A stretch of DNA of 64,000 nt, taken from positions 1-64,000 of the forward strand of contig JABHUQ010000090.1 of NCBI GenBank assembly GCA_018658715.1, read 5' to 3'. The DNA comes from Fidelibacterota bacterium (lineage in GTDB: Bacteria > Fidelibacterota > Marinisomatia > Marinisomatales > UBA1611). Made by a program: the position numbers and the translations under genes. Shown one piece after another: positions 56,072 through 64,000 of the stretch (its first letter is position 1; each line of letters opens with the position of its first letter). Below the pieces are notes generated by a model. That model did no database searches, was not told the origin of the DNA, and was given only the letters and a program-made list of their open reading frames with translations.

Positions 56072-57322
56072 TTACATACTCATAGTGTCAAGAAATTCTA
56101 GATTACTTTTAGATCTTTTCATTCTTTCTAACATGAATTCCATCGCCTCTTCTACGTTCATTTCATTTAGTAATTTTCGAAGAATCCACATTCTACCTAA
56201 CTCTTTCCTTGATAGAAGTAATTCTTCCTTACGAGTGCCAGATTTGATAATATTAAAAGAAGGATAAATTCTGCGGTCACTCAATCTTCTTTCTAAAACA
56301 AGTTCCATATTCCCTGTTCCTTTAAATTCTTCAAAAATAACTTCATCAGCACGACTACCAGTATCAATCAAAGCTGTTGCAATAATAGTTAAACTTCCAC
56401 CTTCTTCTGTATTTCTTGCAGCCCCAAAAAATTGTTTAGGTTTTTTCATCGCATTAAAGTCCACACCACCTGATAATATTTTACCACTGTGAGGAGTCAC
56501 AGCGTTATGAGCGCGCGCAAGTCTAGTTATACTATCTAATAAAATTACAACATCTTCACCAAACTCGACCATTCGCTTTGCTTTTTGAATAACCATATCA
56601 GCAACGGATACGTGCCGTTCTGGCGGTTCATCGAATGTTGAACTCACAACCTCAGCATCGACATTTCGCTTCATATCTGTTACTTCTTCTGGGCGTTCAT
56701 CAATTAATAAAACAATTCGTTTTGTTTCTGGATGGTTTTTACTAATTGCATTAGCAATTTTTTGAAGTAAAACTGTTTTTCCTGTTTTTGGTTGAGCAAC
56801 AATTAGACCTCTTTGCCCTTTTCCAACGGGAGACATTAAATCCATGACTCGCATTGAATAACCTTTCTCTTCTACCTCAAGGCTAAATTTTTCTTCTGGG
56901 TAAAGTGGTGTAAAATTGTCAAACAAAATTGCTTTTCGGATATCTTCAGGCGGTCTGTCGTTAATCATTTCAACTTTTAGCAATGCATAAAAGCGTTCTT
57001 TCTTTTTTGGAGGCCTAATTTGTCCTGAAATAAGATGACCTGTTTTTAATCGAAATCTTTTGATTTGTGACGGACTCACATAGATATCGTCAGGGCCCGG
57101 CATATAATTAAAATTAGGGCTACGTAAAAAACCGTAACCATCATTCATAACTTCTAAAACGCCACGAGCGAATAATGCTCCGTCTTTTTCAGCTTGAGCT
57201 TCTAGAATTTTTACAATTAATTCCTGTTTATTTAGACTTGAGATTCCACCGTTTAGTCCTAATTCCTGAGCAAGCTTTGTCAGGTCTTTGATACGGAGAA
57301 CCTGCAGTTCGTTTAGATCCAT
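56072..57322 (-). CDS. rho: Transcription termination factor Rho
   Basis: Hexameric RNA helicase for factor-dependent termination. 416 aa. N-terminal Rho_N helix bundle, cold-shock-like RNA-binding domain ([14 protein letters not shown] near 57), Walker [12 protein letters not shown] near 183, Walker [15 protein letters not shown] near 261, and the C-terminal R-loop. No large insertion is present. First of a cluster reading rho, Cas6b-like, aspC, rpmE2. The 96-base upstream region has only a small AGAAC/GTTCT hairpin. Confidence 0.96.
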   Translation of the reverse strand: MDLNELQVLRIKDLTKLAQELGLNGGISSLNKQELIVKILEAQAEKDGALFARGVLEVMNDGYGFLRSPNFNYMPGPDDIYVSPSQIKRFRLKTGHLISGQIRPPKKKERFYALLKVEMINDRPPEDIRKAILFDNFTPLYPEEKFSLEVEEKGYSMRVMDLMSPVGKGQRGLIVAQPKTGKTVLLQKIANAISKNHPETKRIVLLIDERPEEVTDMKRNVDAEVVSSTFDEPPERHVSVADMVIQKAKRMVEFGEDVVILLDSITRLARAHNAVTPHSGKILSGGVDFNAMKKPKQFFGAARNTEEGGSLTIIATALIDTGSRADEVIFEEFKGTGNMELVLERRLSDRRIYPSFNIIKSGTRKEELLLSRKELGRMWILRKLLNEMNVEEAMEFMLERMKRSKSNLEFLDTMSM

Positions 57323-57418
57323 AAAATGGCACCTCTGCCGGTTTGTGATTAGTTAAATTTTGAAAGTAGAACTGTGTTCTGGGGAAAACGTGAAACCTAA
57401 ATTACATAAAAACTAACC

Positions 57419-58678
57419 TTAGTCAAAGGGAAAATGAAAATAGTCGAAAACTTCTGAAGCAAGGTAATGGCTCCCAAAAATGAGTCCAATTTCATCACCC
57501 TTTAATTCAGCAACACATTTTTTTATTGCAATATCGAATGACTGAAATGCTGTCCCGTGAATACCAAATGATTCCATTTTATTATACAAATCTAACTCAT
57601 TCATTAATAGTCCGTTTTTATCTGATACAAATGATAATGACTTAAATTGGCCCCTAAGTGTGTTACAAATAAGGTCTAATTCTTTATCTCCTTTCAAAGC
57701 AATAATCCCGCTAATTTTGCCTAGATGTATTTTTTTTAAATTTGATAATATTTTTTCGATCCCTTGCTTGTTATGAGATACATCATAATATATGGTTGGT
57801 TTTGAGTTAATTTTTTGCAATCTCCCCAGCCAATAACTCTTCGCTAAGCCTCTCTTTATTTTTAACATAGCCAAGTTTGGATTATACAAGAGAGCAGCTT
57901 CTATAGCTAATACGGCATTTTCAGCCTGAAAATCTCCAACAATTGGTATAAAATATTTTTGACCCTTATAACAATAATGCGTACCTGTCTCAAATAGTTC
58001 AACATGCGTAATCAACTTAGGATTAATGAATTTTATATTTACATCTTTTATAATACTCGCTTGTTCCAAAACCTTTTTTGCTTTATTTGTCTGCATAGAC
58101 GAAATAACAGGAGCTTCTTTTTTTATTATACCAGCTTTTTCTATTGAAATCTTTTCCAAAGAGTCCCCTAGTATTTCTCTATGATCTAGTGAAATGGGTG
58201 TAAAGACAACTATATTTGGTTTGATAATATTCGTAGAATCTAGTCGGCCTCCTAATCCAGTTTCTATAATAGCTAGATCAATATCATTATCTTTAAAATA
58301 TGAAAAAGCCATAGCAGTAATGACTTCAAAATATGTAGCATTTATTTCCGATATTTTAGCCTGATACTTAGCCATAAAATCAATAATATATGAATCTGGT
58401 ATATTTCTATTATTTATATTTATCCTTTCATTAAACTTTACAAGATGTGGGGATGTATAATGTCCAGTCATATAACCACTTTGACGGAAAATAGATGCGA
58501 TCATTTTTCCTGTTGAACCTTTTCCGTTTGTTCCTGCAATATGAATAGAATCAAAATAGTTCTGAGGATTATCGCACACATCCAATAATTTGATGGTGTG
58601 CTCTAAACCAAGTTTGATCTCTTCTCTTCTAAGAGCATAAAGATCTGAGAGTAAATCTTCAAGATGAGTGTAATTCAA
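57419..58678 (-). CDS. folC: Folylpolyglutamate synthase / dihydrofolate synthase
   Basis: 419 aa Mur-ligase-fold enzyme adding glutamate to folate. ATP-binding GTNGKGSTGKM near 49, ETGLGGRLDSTN near 140, TPISLDHREILG near 158. It overlaps murI by 20 bases. The length fits the bifunctional form. Confidence 0.93.
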   Translation of the reverse strand: MNYTHLEDLLSDLYALRREEIKLGLEHTIKLLDVCDNPQNYFDSIHIAGTNGKGSTGKMIASIFRQSGYMTGHYTSPHLVKFNERININNRNIPDSYIIDFMAKYQAKISEINATYFEVITAMAFSYFKDNDIDLAIIETGLGGRLDSTNIIKPNIVVFTPISLDHREILGDSLEKISIEKAGIIKKEAPVISSMQTNKAKKVLEQASIIKDVNIKFINPKLITHVELFETGTHYCYKGQKYFIPIVGDFQAENAVLAIEAALLYNPNLAMLKIKRGLAKSYWLGRLQKINSKPTIYYDVSHNKQGIEKILSNLKKIHLGKISGIIALKGDKELDLICNTLRGQFKSLSFVSDKNGLLMNELDLYNKMESFGIHGTAFQSFDIAIKKCVAELKGDEIGLIFGSHYLASEVFDYFHFPFD

Positions 58679-59468
58679 TCGTTTTAACTTTGTCTATAGA
58701 AAAATCTACAAATCGTTTAGCAACCTTTGAAAATTGACTTGGTAAATCAGTAACAAAACATTCAAGGTGACCATACGCATCTGATGGAGCCATTAATTCT
58801 TTTTCACTCAAAATTTGAATTACTTTTTGAGAAACTGCTTCCCCCGAATCAACGAGTTTAACATCTTTAGGCAAGACATTATAAATCGTTCTCTTTAAAA
58901 TAGGATAATGCGTACAACCTAAAATAACAGAATCAACTTTAGAGTCTATTAACGGTTTTAAGTAAACACGTGCAATATTTTCTGGTATTTCGCCTTCGAC
59001 CCATCCTTCTTCAGCTAAAGGAACAAATAATGGACATGCTTGATTTGTAACATGAATGTTTGACTGATACTCTTTCAATTTTATTTCATATGCGCCAGAT
59101 TGGATAGTCGAATGGGTACCTAAAACACCAATTTGATTATTTGTCGTTTCTTTAATGGCTTCTTCAACACCCGCTTCAATAACACCCTCAATTGGAAGTG
59201 AATGTTTGGAACGTAAATATTCTAACGATAATGAAGATGCTGTATTACAAGCAACAATGATCATTTTACAATTTTTAGAAATTAGAAATTCTGATATTTC
59301 TTGAGAATATTGCTGTATTAATTGTTGGCTTTTATTCCCATATGGGACTCTTGCTGTATCACCCACATAAATCATTTGTTCATATGGAAGTTGTTTTTTT
59401 AATTGATTCAGGACTGTTAACCCGCCAACACCTGAATCAAATATTCCTATGGGCCTAGAATCTGTCAT
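58659..59468 (-). CDS. murI: Glutamate racemase
   Basis: Makes D-glutamate for peptidoglycan. Started at the ATG 59468 (MTDSRPIGIFDSGVGG, 269 aa). The longer ORF start would overlap the amidase by 71 bases and add non-conserved residues. The two catalytic cysteines are in VACNTASS near 75 and LGCTHYPIL near 184. Confidence 0.94.
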   Translation of the reverse strand: MTDSRPIGIFDSGVGGLTVLNQLKKQLPYEQMIYVGDTARVPYGNKSQQLIQQYSQEISEFLISKNCKMIIVACNTASSLSLEYLRSKHSLPIEGVIEAGVEEAIKETTNNQIGVLGTHSTIQSGAYEIKLKEYQSNIHVTNQACPLFVPLAEEGWVEGEIPENIARVYLKPLIDSKVDSVILGCTHYPILKRTIYNVLPKDVKLVDSGEAVSQKVIQILSEKELMAPSDAYGHLECFVTDLPSQFSKVAKRFVDFSIDKVKTIELHSS

Positions 59469-59469
59469 A

Positions 59470-60957
59470 TTATTCTTCGGCCAATAGTTTTTCTCGGGAT
59501 TCTTTAAAATGCCTAATCCCTTTATAAATTGATTCTGCAATTTCTTGTCTATAGGATGGTTTTTTTAAATTTGCTTCTTCTTTAGCATTCGAAATAAATC
59601 CAACTTCAACTAATACATTTGGCATACTTGCACCAATTAAAACATAAAACCCTGCTTGTTTTACTCCTCTATTTGGTGTTGATAGTCTTTTATCTAATTC
59701 CATTTGTATAATTGCAGCTAAATCTTCACTTTCTTTGGAAAAAGTACTTTGGGCCATAGTGGCCATAATTAAAGCTTCACCTGTAAGCTCTTCATATTTG
59801 CTATTAATATCTTCTAATTTTATTGCTGAATTTTCTCTAGACGCTACTTCAATCGCATCTTTGTTTTTACCAGGCCTTAATAAATAAGTTTCAAAACCTT
59901 GAACTTTTCTATTTGGGTTTGCATTCGCATGAATACTTACAAATAATTTACCATTTGCCTCATTTGCAATTTGTGTCCTCTTTCTAAGAGGAATAAAAAC
60001 ATCTTCTTCTCGAGTGTAAATAACTCTAGTCCGAAGATTTTTTTCAATTTGTCGACCAAGTCTCTTTACAATATCTAATGTAATATCCTTCTCTTTGGTC
60101 CCCTTCTTTCCTGTTGTTCCTCCATCTTTTCCGCCGTGTCCTGCATCCAAAACAATAGTGTCTAAATGCCAGCGCTCCTTAACAGACTCAATCCTTGCAG
60201 AACTTTTCCCCAACGGCGTACGTAAAGTAACTACAATTTCATCTGGATCCCTGCTTTGATAAAAATCATGACTTACGATTTTAGAACCCAATTTAAATGC
60301 AACTTGAGCCGATTGTCCTAATTGGTCTGCCTCAATTTGGCGAACAACACCCCTTGTTGGTGTTGTATTCATATTTAAAGTATCTATAAACCCCCCGGAA
60401 ACGGTCAAATAATACCATCCATTTTTATTCTCAAATGAACTAATACTTCTTTCGTCAAAAGTTTTTCGCGTTTTAATTCGTAAAATGGTTCCGTTAGATT
60501 TTTCCTCAATCGACATGCCAGTTATATTATAACCAACAACATCTACATCCAAAATTCCTCTTCTAGCATCATATGAAATTCCAGGCAATGCCGTTGCGCG
60601 CATAATATTTATAAAAGGTTCAATTGGTATATATAAATCACCTTCTCCAAATTGGGCATAACTTGGCATCTGGAATATTTGTTCATCGACTAAAACAAAA
60701 CTTGAGCTCCGAGAAAGTTTCACTCTTCTACCAGCAATATAAATTACAATTTTCCCTCTATCAGAATTTTCGTAAACCTTTAGAGATAGGGCATGGGCCA
60801 ATTCTTTTGCTGATACCATAACATCTTTAGACTTGGAATAAGTTTTAATTTCGGCTTCTGTTCCGGTGCTTTTGTTAAAAACACGGATTGAAGAATCTCC
60901 GAACAATAATGCTGAAAATAATAATATTCCCAAAATGATTTTATTTCTAAAAAACAT
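59470..60957 (-). CDS. N-acetylmuramoyl-L-alanine amidase (amidase_3)
   Basis: 495 aa from the ATG at 60957, which begins the signal peptide MFFRNKIILGILLFSALLFG; the ORF start at 61005 is upstream of it. An N-terminal copper-amine-oxidase-like/AMIN-type region (about 25-270) binds the envelope. The catalytic domain has DAGHGGKDGG with the zinc His, the Glu ligand region FETYLLR, SIHANANPN, and EVGFISN. It splits peptidoglycan in division or cell-wall recycling. It overlaps no gene at its start but abuts murI. Confidence 0.9.
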   Translation of the reverse strand: MFFRNKIILGILLFSALLFGDSSIRVFNKSTGTEAEIKTYSKSKDVMVSAKELAHALSLKVYENSDRGKIVIYIAGRRVKLSRSSSFVLVDEQIFQMPSYAQFGEGDLYIPIEPFINIMRATALPGISYDARRGILDVDVVGYNITGMSIEEKSNGTILRIKTRKTFDERSISSFENKNGWYYLTVSGGFIDTLNMNTTPTRGVVRQIEADQLGQSAQVAFKLGSKIVSHDFYQSRDPDEIVVTLRTPLGKSSARIESVKERWHLDTIVLDAGHGGKDGGTTGKKGTKEKDITLDIVKRLGRQIEKNLRTRVIYTREEDVFIPLRKRTQIANEANGKLFVSIHANANPNRKVQGFETYLLRPGKNKDAIEVASRENSAIKLEDINSKYEELTGEALIMATMAQSTFSKESEDLAAIIQMELDKRLSTPNRGVKQAGFYVLIGASMPNVLVEVGFISNAKEEANLKKPSYRQEIAESIYKGIRHFKESREKLLAEE

Positions 60958-61004
60958 AGTCCTGAATTTATCGGTGTATTTTACTGGGATACAATAATGG
61001 ACCA

Positions 61005-62801
61005 TTAAAAATATGATTCTAATAATAATCCCGAACTCACTTCAGGGCGAATATTAAAGTGACTATTTTCCCAGGTGGATGATATACGAAAACTTAACCG
61101 ATATTGTTCCGATTTATATACCACCCTAACTCCCAGGTTATGCCCAATATATGATACCATTTTTGAGCGCATTTCACCTGGAAGATTAATATCCCAAAAA
61201 TAGATTCTTGTATCAAATGATTTTACATTTGAAGACGTCCAGTCAAAAACATAATTCACTTGAGATATTTGTTTGTCTAGTCGATAGTTGATTCCATAAC
61301 CAATAGATCCATTTACTTCTGTAACATTCAATTGTAATTTTGATTTTAAGTGGTTGGAATGTGTGTAGTACCCCGTAGCTTGATATCGAGTTGTCATATT
61401 ATTAGGATTAAAGTCCTCAGCTAAAAATCCGGTAGATGTGATTGTTTTATTTTCGTTCTTGACTCTTAACCTAATAGTAAGTTTCTTTCCCCGTCTTTCA
61501 TATTGAACTCCAGATTCAAATCCTGATTCGGGGTAAATATCTGGCGCCGAGTTTAATCTTTTTTTAAATATATCATTATAAAGCGAAAAACGATGATTGT
61601 TTATTTTAAATAGTATACTTTGATAGATCCCATTTTCACCATCAGATGTAGATGACCATTCCGTGGATGGGTTTGAGCGTAATGATGAATATTTGGGCTC
61701 TATCCTTCTGATTATACCTAAATATTTAAATAATTTAAAACTTGACTTAACACCCAATATAGATGCTTGTGTTTTATTATTTCCAATAGCTGTTTCACCA
61801 AATAAATCTATTATGTCTATTTTTGTATTGAAGTATAAAGATTGCCCAATTGCCCTAATCTGACTTTCATTTTCTATCCATTGTGCGTTTAAAACTGTGG
61901 CTCCAAATATATTTTTTTTGAATTCTTTCTCCCAATTCAAAATACTTGACTTTTCATTTAATGATTCTTTTCTAACTAATTCTGATTCTGATACATGAAT
62001 TCCTGTATTAAATATTTTCAATTGTCCGGTACTATCAATTTCACCATCTCTTTTAGTCTCCCCAATTGAAATCGTTATTCTGCCAAATCTATTATGTATC
62101 TGGGATACCACTCCTCTAATATTCCAATTTTCATGACTTGATTTATAAACCTGAAGACCTTTACCAATCCTAGACAATTGACTAAAACTCCCAATCCCCT
62201 TTTTTACTGGAACTGACCTCCATAATAATAAGCCATATCCATTATTTAATTGAAAATCGCCAAAAACAATATTTCCAAAACTGGTTTTAATATCTAAATA
62301 CATGGATATTTGATCTAATGCTTTTTCTTCAAAGGGGTCTCTTTCAACTAAAAAACCAAATTGGTTTTCTCCTCTATTTATTCTTCCAGTCAATCGAACT
62401 TGTAAATCATTTTTAGCGGTGAAATATTGTTTGAAAAAAATATCCGTGGGTAGTTTTATTTGATTTAATGTATTTAAAAACTCAACAAAGAGTTCTCCAT
62501 TTTCTGACAATTTATTAAGGGGAATAGACTGCGATTCATCATAAGACTTTAATAAAACAATATCACTTTCATCTAAAAACGAAAGTCCTTCAATATGATG
62601 AATAATTTTTAAATTTAATCCAGAATAGATATGTTCAATATATTCTAATGAAATAATGTCATCATCTGGTAATGGGTTTTCTTCCTCGCGATTGATTTGG
62701 GATAAAAATTGATTCAACCCCTGAGCTACACATAATTCACTTAGAAAAAGGAATAGTATAGTACATACTAATTTTATGGGAATACCTTCCAATGTTTTCA
62801 T
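61005..62801 (-). CDS. Large outer-membrane beta-barrel protein with N-terminal helical domain
   Basis: 598 aa from the ATG 62801; the ORF start at 62816 (MVLFH) is less likely. A signal peptide (LVCTILFLFLSELCVAQ) is followed by a helical region with HhH-like spacing (about 35-110), then many alternating strands to the C-terminal YF. It resembles helix-hairpin-helix barrel proteins of the Bacteroidota, which are often near type IX secretion or ComEA-type genes. No TonB box recognised. It overlaps the next gene upstream by about 65 bases. Confidence 0.6.
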   Translation of the reverse strand: MKTLEGIPIKLVCTILFLFLSELCVAQGLNQFLSQINREEENPLPDDDIISLEYIEHIYSGLNLKIIHHIEGLSFLDESDIVLLKSYDESQSIPLNKLSENGELFVEFLNTLNQIKLPTDIFFKQYFTAKNDLQVRLTGRINRGENQFGFLVERDPFEEKALDQISMYLDIKTSFGNIVFGDFQLNNGYGLLLWRSVPVKKGIGSFSQLSRIGKGLQVYKSSHENWNIRGVVSQIHNRFGRITISIGETKRDGEIDSTGQLKIFNTGIHVSESELVRKESLNEKSSILNWEKEFKKNIFGATVLNAQWIENESQIRAIGQSLYFNTKIDIIDLFGETAIGNNKTQASILGVKSSFKLFKYLGIIRRIEPKYSSLRSNPSTEWSSTSDGENGIYQSILFKINNHRFSLYNDIFKKRLNSAPDIYPESGFESGVQYERRGKKLTIRLRVKNENKTITSTGFLAEDFNPNNMTTRYQATGYYTHSNHLKSKLQLNVTEVNGSIGYGINYRLDKQISQVNYVFDWTSSNVKSFDTRIYFWDINLPGEMRSKMVSYIGHNLGVRVVYKSEQYRLSFRISSTWENSHFNIRPEVSSGLLLESYF

Positions 62802-63564
62802 ATGAAATAATACCATATTCTATTTTGTATTTTGACATTGCCAAAAATAAGCCGCCAGATATTATTCCGGGGTTTGACCCACTTCCTATTGCAACCCCGA
62901 AAAAAGGTGTTGGTGTATATGAAAAACCAAATTTTAGACTACCTTTATAAACCAAATCTTGTTCCCTAGAAAGATATGCTTTTATCTTATTTTCAAACTG
63001 ATAAATAAATCCGGCTGAAATTATCTGAGGTAATGCATCTTCACTTATACCAATTATAGGTTTATTAATATTTGTAATTAAACCTACAAAAGTAAAATTA
63101 TCAGATAAGGATGATTCCCACGATAACGTTAATCCTCCCGTTGAAGCATTGCCATAATTTTGAATAAAAATGGTATAATAATTAGCCGATATACCCCAAG
63201 CCAGCTTTTCCTTTAATCTGCCTGCTCCTATAAAAGAAACTGTTGATTCTTGATATAATTGGTTCCCAAAAGAATTAACCCCAAAACCTAAATGATATTT
63301 TTGTAATGGTACGCCGACCAACCACGATGATTCTCTTAAACTGGAGACACTAAACTTATTTCCAATTGTGCCTGAAAAATGAATATTTTTATTTAAGATT
63401 ATACTTCTAGGGTCATTTTGAGCTCCAAATCCATAACCGTTAATATTAATCACCGGATTTCCAAGGGCTAAGTTATAAGCAGAATTAGGGATCGATTCAA
63501 ATGCACAGAAAATGCGCGAAACACCAATCACACATATACAAAAAGTAATATTGATTAATCTCAA
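62737..63564 (-). CDS. Outer-membrane protein, PorV/PorQ-like
   Basis: 275 aa with a signal peptide (INITFCICVIGVSRIFC). It shows a repeated pattern of short amphipathic strands and a SAYNLALGNPVI start. That recalls the PorV/PorQ-UPF0164 barrels that serve the type IX secretion system. It precedes the larger barrel protein with overlapping ends, so the pair is co-expressed. The T9SS connection is suggested by the T9SS-like tail on the exported aminotransferase; no T9SS motor genes are in the window. Confidence 0.5.
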   Translation of the reverse strand: MRLINITFCICVIGVSRIFCAFESIPNSAYNLALGNPVININGYGFGAQNDPRSIILNKNIHFSGTIGNKFSVSSLRESSWLVGVPLQKYHLGFGVNSFGNQLYQESTVSFIGAGRLKEKLAWGISANYYTIFIQNYGNASTGGLTLSWESSLSDNFTFVGLITNINKPIIGISEDALPQIISAGFIYQFENKIKAYLSREQDLVYKGSLKFGFSYTPTPFFGVAIGSGSNPGIISGGLFLAMSKYKIEYGIISYENIGRYSHKISMYYTIPFSK

Positions 63565-63599
63565 TTGATTTGTTACATATAAAATAGATTTAAATATAC

Positions 63600-63634
63600 A
63601 AACGCCCCATCTCGAATAATCGAGTGGGGCGTTT
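63600..63634 (-). terminator. Intrinsic terminator after the small membrane protein
   Basis: AAACGCCCCA-t-CTCGA and TCGAGTGGGGCGTTT form a 15-bp stem with one bulged base and an ATAA loop, 26 bases past the stop of the 63660-63875 gene. The minus-strand tail TGTATATTT is only moderately T-rich. It could also serve weakly on the plus strand, but no gene lies there. Confidence 0.75.
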
Positions 63635-63659
63635 ATTTATGTACTTGTGGGGTACCGTT

Positions 63660-63875
63660 TTATTTTTTCTGGTACCACATTACCATGACGGCTAATGCAA
63701 GCAGCCCGGCAAATCCCGCATCACCAAATTGGGACATTACTCGACCAATGCCGGCAATAACTCCAAAATAGTCGTCAAACAGAATGCCAACGACGATCCC
63801 AACCACAATCAAACTTTTAGAAAGTTCAGTGAGTAGTCCTAACCATTCGTTAACAACGTCTAAAGCTTTGCGCAT
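63660..63875 (-). CDS. Small membrane protein, one of a tandem pair
   Basis: 71 aa. There are two hydrophobic segments (LIVVGIVVGILF near 23-34 and FAGLLALAVMVMW near 55-67) around a Gly-rich centre. An ideal Shine-Dalgarno sequence (AGGAGG six bases before the ATG) suggests high expression. The shape is holin-like, but nothing supports phage context. The end GFAGLLAL is repeated in the adjacent partial gene. Confidence 0.65.
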   Translation of the reverse strand: MRKALDVVNEWLGLLTELSKSLIVVGIVVGILFDDYFGVIAGIGRVMSQFGDAGFAGLLALAVMVMWYQKK

Positions 63876-63935
63876 GTTTTTCCTCCTATTTTAACATAGT
63901 GATCAACCCAAAAGGGCCTGACATTATGTCTATGA

Positions 63936-64000
63936 TTATCCTAGGAATGAGAGAAAAACTAACAGAGCTAACAGCCCGGCGAAACCGCCATCAAGGAACA
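63936..64000 (-). CDS. Partial second copy of the small membrane protein
   Basis: Reading minus from the window edge gives FLDGGFAGLLALLVFLSFLG then TAA (63936-63938). It aligns with FGDAGFAGLLALAVMVMWYQ of the neighbour. It is too short for the ORF track. The start lies beyond the window. The two copies are about 60 bases apart and transcribed the same way. Confidence 0.65.
   Translation of the reverse strand, partial: FLDGGFAGLLALLVFLSFLG

Noticed and set aside
54975-57322. CRISPR array near the Cas6b-like gene
   Set aside because: I looked for spaced direct repeats around it and through the window and saw none; only the KP-tail G repeat occurs.
63600-63634. Operator palindrome upstream of the outer-membrane gene pair
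   Set aside because: Its GC-rich stem just past the small protein's stop fits a terminator better, although it is close to the 63564 start.

Overview
The window is bacterial chromosome, AT-rich by eye and densely packed. Most neighbouring genes overlap by a few bases, and TTG or GTG starts are used. Protein content points to a marine bacterium near the Bacteroidota/FCB group, and I think Candidatus Marinimicrobia (SAR406) most likely. The signs are a type IX-like C-terminal sorting tail, a class GN sortase with its VIT/VWA target, a DUF481 outer-membrane protein, zinc-free L31 and a long-form HisG. This placement is inferred from gene families, not from a marker tree. I saw no rRNA, tRNA, CRISPR array, transposase or phage block. 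No gene-free stretch exceeds 300 bases.

Layout. 1-150 is the tail of a gene cut by the window edge. 262-3416 is a shikimate operon, aroC-aroK-aroB-aroQ. 3421-10616 is a histidine operon, hisG-D-C-HAD-B-H-A-F-I. It is preceded by a His-rich leader peptide and a terminator, which together look like a classical attenuator. It runs on into argG, argH, proB and proA (to 15415). argH has a one-base frame break in an A9 run. hisE is not in the window.

15429-20580 is an accessory-looking block. It holds a DRR-repeat small protein, a TerB-like protein, a divergent four-TM membrane protein with the same TerB-like domain at its end, and a K+ channel with an RCK domain. A separate cyclic-nucleotide-binding protein follows the channel in the same reading frame, behind two stop codons. 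carB and carA follow (20680-25065). 25106-28453 holds envelope and hypothetical proteins. Then come ligA, a PQQ-type sugar dehydrogenase, an ABC-2 exporter, a DUF481 barrel and a CsgG-like lipoprotein-pathway protein (28450-35862). 36011-37989 is a reverse-strand trio: methyltransferase, AlkA-like glycosylase and HAD phosphatase.

38213-40880 is the VIT/VWA protein plus class GN sortase, behind a long terminator hairpin in its own leader. On the reverse strand, 40881-43433 encodes an AlkB-type di-iron membrane hydroxylase and a HisC-like aminotransferase. The latter seems to have a Tat signal reached only from a non-canonical ATA start, plus a T9SS-like tail. 43482-46260 holds an M24 peptidase, a TPR protein, a stand-alone B12-binding domain and dtd. 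46257-57322 is a long reverse-strand information-processing run. In transcription order it is rho, a Cas6b-like RAMP protein, an aspartate aminotransferase, rpmE2, a DUF1385 protein, prfA, prmC, a UbiA-family gene and dnaE. 57419-63564 carries two outer-membrane proteins, an amidase, murI and folC. The right edge has two tandem copies of a small membrane protein.

The most unusual items are the orphan, apparently catalytically dead Cas6b-like protein next to rho, the TerB/K+ channel/cNMP module, the Tat-plus-T9SS aminotransferase, the argH slippery frameshift and the sortase leader terminator.
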